In this document: in pieces, positions 13,260 through 14,269 of the stretch
Layout of the letters: every line of letters begins with the position of its first letter
Numbering within the stretch: the first letter of the stretch is position 1
Source: JBBSGA01 sp038254585
GTDB taxonomy: Bacteria > Chloroflexota > Chloroflexia > Chloroflexales > Kallotenuaceae
Assembly: GCA_038254585.1 (NCBI GenBank)
Contig: JBBSGA010000146.1
Span: forward strand, 1-14,269
Direction: 5' to 3'
Length of the DNA stretch: 14,269 bases
The notes under the pieces: generated by a model
What the model was told of the DNA's origin: nothing
The model's database searches: none
The model's input: only the letters and a program-made list of their open reading frames with translations
Translations under genes and position numbers: made by a program

Positions 13260-13802
13260 ATGTCGAGGAGCACCTACACCCAGACGAGCGCAGCACAGAC
13301 GGAGGCGCACCTGCGTCGCTGGCTACTGATCGCCGCAGCCTGTGTGACAATCCTGGGCGCCATTCATCACGTCGACCACGTCGTGCGTGGCAACCATATC
13401 GGCTGGCCGTTCAGCACGACGGTGACCCCCTTTACCTTCAGCCTGCTGGTCTACCCACCATTGCTGGCAGGCATCTATCTCACGTCACGCGGCCGGGCAT
13501 GGGCCGGCTACTGGCTGGTCGTTGCCCTGCCGATCCTGGCGCTGGTTGTGTTCGTCCACCTTGTCCCGCACGCGGGCTACGAGGCCCCGGCTGATCTCTA
13601 TGTCCCGTATTCGGCTCCACTGGTCTACGTCCAGATGGGCACGGCTCCCAGCCGCGTCGACTTTTTCCGCGATGTCTATCCACGCTATGCCAGCCCCGTC
13701 TGGGGTTTCCTCGCCGTCGCCGTGATGGTGAGCCTGGTGATCGCCCTGCTGGCCCTGCTCCTCACCGCGATTCGTGTCCGGCGTATCTCGGGGCGCTGGT
13801 GA
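13260..13802 (+). CDS. Small His-rich membrane protein, function unknown
   Basis: 180 residues from ATG 13260, with GGAGGA at 13248-13253 six bases upstream. There are four hydrophobic segments (about 20-38, 57-75, 83-101 and 147-172). Conserved-looking histidines cluster on the membrane: H36-H37-x-D39-H40 at the end of helix 1 and H100-x3-H104 at the end of helix 3, a pattern compatible with a metal or haem site, though unproven. A large polar loop (about 105-146) lies between helices 3 and 4. I know of similar unnamed proteins ('HHVDHVVRGNHIGWPF') in Chloroflexota and actinobacteria but no assigned function. It heads a two-gene unit under the shared promoter element. Confidence 0.78.
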   Translation: MSRSTYTQTSAAQTEAHLRRWLLIAAACVTILGAIHHVDHVVRGNHIGWPFSTTVTPFTFSLLVYPPLLAGIYLTSRGRAWAGYWLVVALPILALVVFVHLVPHAGYEAPADLYVPYSAPLVYVQMGTAPSRVDFFRDVYPRYASPVWGFLAVAVMVSLVIALLALLLTAIRVRRISGRW

Positions 13803-13838
13803 ATTGTGACCGTTGCCCCCATCAAGAAAGGTTGCGCG

Positions 13839-14252
13839 ATGACATTGAGCATGGCCCGTTTCATCAATCTGGCGCTGGCGGGCACGCTGACCGGGAACGA
13901 GTTCGGCGGCTGGATTGCCGTTCACCCGGCGCTACGTACCTTACCGGCGGAAACCCATATCGCAGCCGAGCAGGCTGTTGTGCGTCGCTACCGCGTGATC
14001 ATGCCGTTCTGGATGATGGCGACGATCCTGTCGGCCGTGCCTGTGCTGTCACGGTTGCCTGATCGGCGGTCCGTAGCCTTCCGGCTGACCCGTGCCGGCA
14101 TGCTCTGCTTTACTGCGATGGTGATCGTGACCTTGCTGGGCAATATGCCGATTAATCGGCAAATCGTGCAACTCTCACCGGTACTGCGTTTGACGGTGGT
14201 GGATAATTCGTCGGGTTCCCCTCGACCGACTTCGCAGCCATATTCAGGCTGA
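13839..14252 (+). pseudogene. DUF1772-like membrane protein, 3' end disrupted at an IS-end-like sequence
   Basis: ATG 13839 is preferred (AAGAAAGG at 13824-13831); GTG 13806 is in frame upstream. The first ~113 residues look like a DUF1772/anthrone-oxygenase-like membrane protein: 'LTGNEFGGWIAVHPALRTLPAETHIAAEQAVVRRY', helices around 53-70 and 87-101, then 'GNMPINRQIVQLSP'. The family normally continues with a charged 'RRRWDRLH'-type helix. Instead the frame enters the 31-bp repeat at 14179 and ends at TGA 14250-14252 with an unrelated tail (137 residues in total). The gene appears truncated by an element entering from the right. An alternative is a one-base frameshift near 14193, because the +1 frame reads RWWIIRRVPLDRLRSH to the window edge. 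Confidence 0.65.
14179..14209 (+). repeat. Candidate terminal repeat of an IS element extending off the right edge
   Basis: It begins CGGTACT and ends GGTGGTGGATAATTC, and matches 626-656 in inverted orientation at 26/31 with the terminal 15 bases identical. Bases inward (after 14209) share no obvious similarity with the left copy, as expected if these are the two different ends of one IS type. It interrupts the DUF1772-like gene. Confidence 0.55.
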
Positions 14253-14269
14253 TCCGGCGCTCACAACCC

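Noticed and set aside
14146..14157. CCGATTAATCGG-like palindrome
   Set aside because: It lies inside the DUF1772-like coding region (PINR codons), lacks the rest of the shared promoter element and is not near a gene start.
1..14269. tRNA, rRNA or CRISPR array
   Set aside because: No cloverleaf-like sequences, rRNA-conserved stretches or regularly spaced repeats were seen on either strand.

Overview
The window is a high-GC bacterial segment, most likely from Chloroflexota (Ktedonobacteria/Thermomicrobia type). This is inferred from the giant MalT-type LuxR regulator with an N-terminal domain I associate with that phylum, the small membrane-protein/NmrA gene sets beside it, and the style of the transposase genes. 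Taxonomy cannot be proven from this sequence alone.

Layout: (1) 1-656, the promoter-proximal part of an insertion-sequence-like element. Its minus-strand gene, open at the left edge, encodes a protein with an N-terminal membrane segment, zinc-knuckle cysteines and a transposase-type helix-turn-helix. (2) 719-2958, a cytochrome P450 translationally coupled (ATGA) to an 8-helix membrane protein that is an internal duplication. (3) 2959-5740, a mobile-element region: about 1 kb without a convincing gene, an intact IS110-family DEDD transposase on the minus strand, and non-coding flanks with several strong inverted repeats that could be guide (bridge) RNA or end structures. (4) 5807-8977, a 1056-residue MalT-type transcriptional regulator behind a good promoter overlapped by a perfect inverted-repeat operator. 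(5) 9131-13029, a tight plus-strand operon: two NAD(P)-binding NmrA/SDR-like proteins, a DUF2269-like membrane protein, a VOC-fold protein, a TMEM175-like channel gene with an in-frame amber codon, and an uncharacterised membrane protein. (6) 13260-14269, a second small unit: a His-rich 4-helix membrane protein and a DUF1772-like membrane protein whose 3' end is broken where a 31-bp sequence matching (in inverted orientation) the end of the left element begins.

Most interesting observation: the two units downstream of the regulator start with the same 42-bp upstream element (35/42 identical), containing a perfect 18-bp palindrome in one copy. In both units it lies exactly the same distance (63 nt from element start) from an identical TATGCT -10 box, and there is no recognisable -35. 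This is the architecture of a class-II activator-dependent promoter pair. The regulator encoded immediately upstream is the obvious candidate activator, giving a self-contained regulon of redox/NmrA proteins and small membrane proteins. The regulator, operator and regulon assignment are inferences; the shared element and spacing are seen directly.
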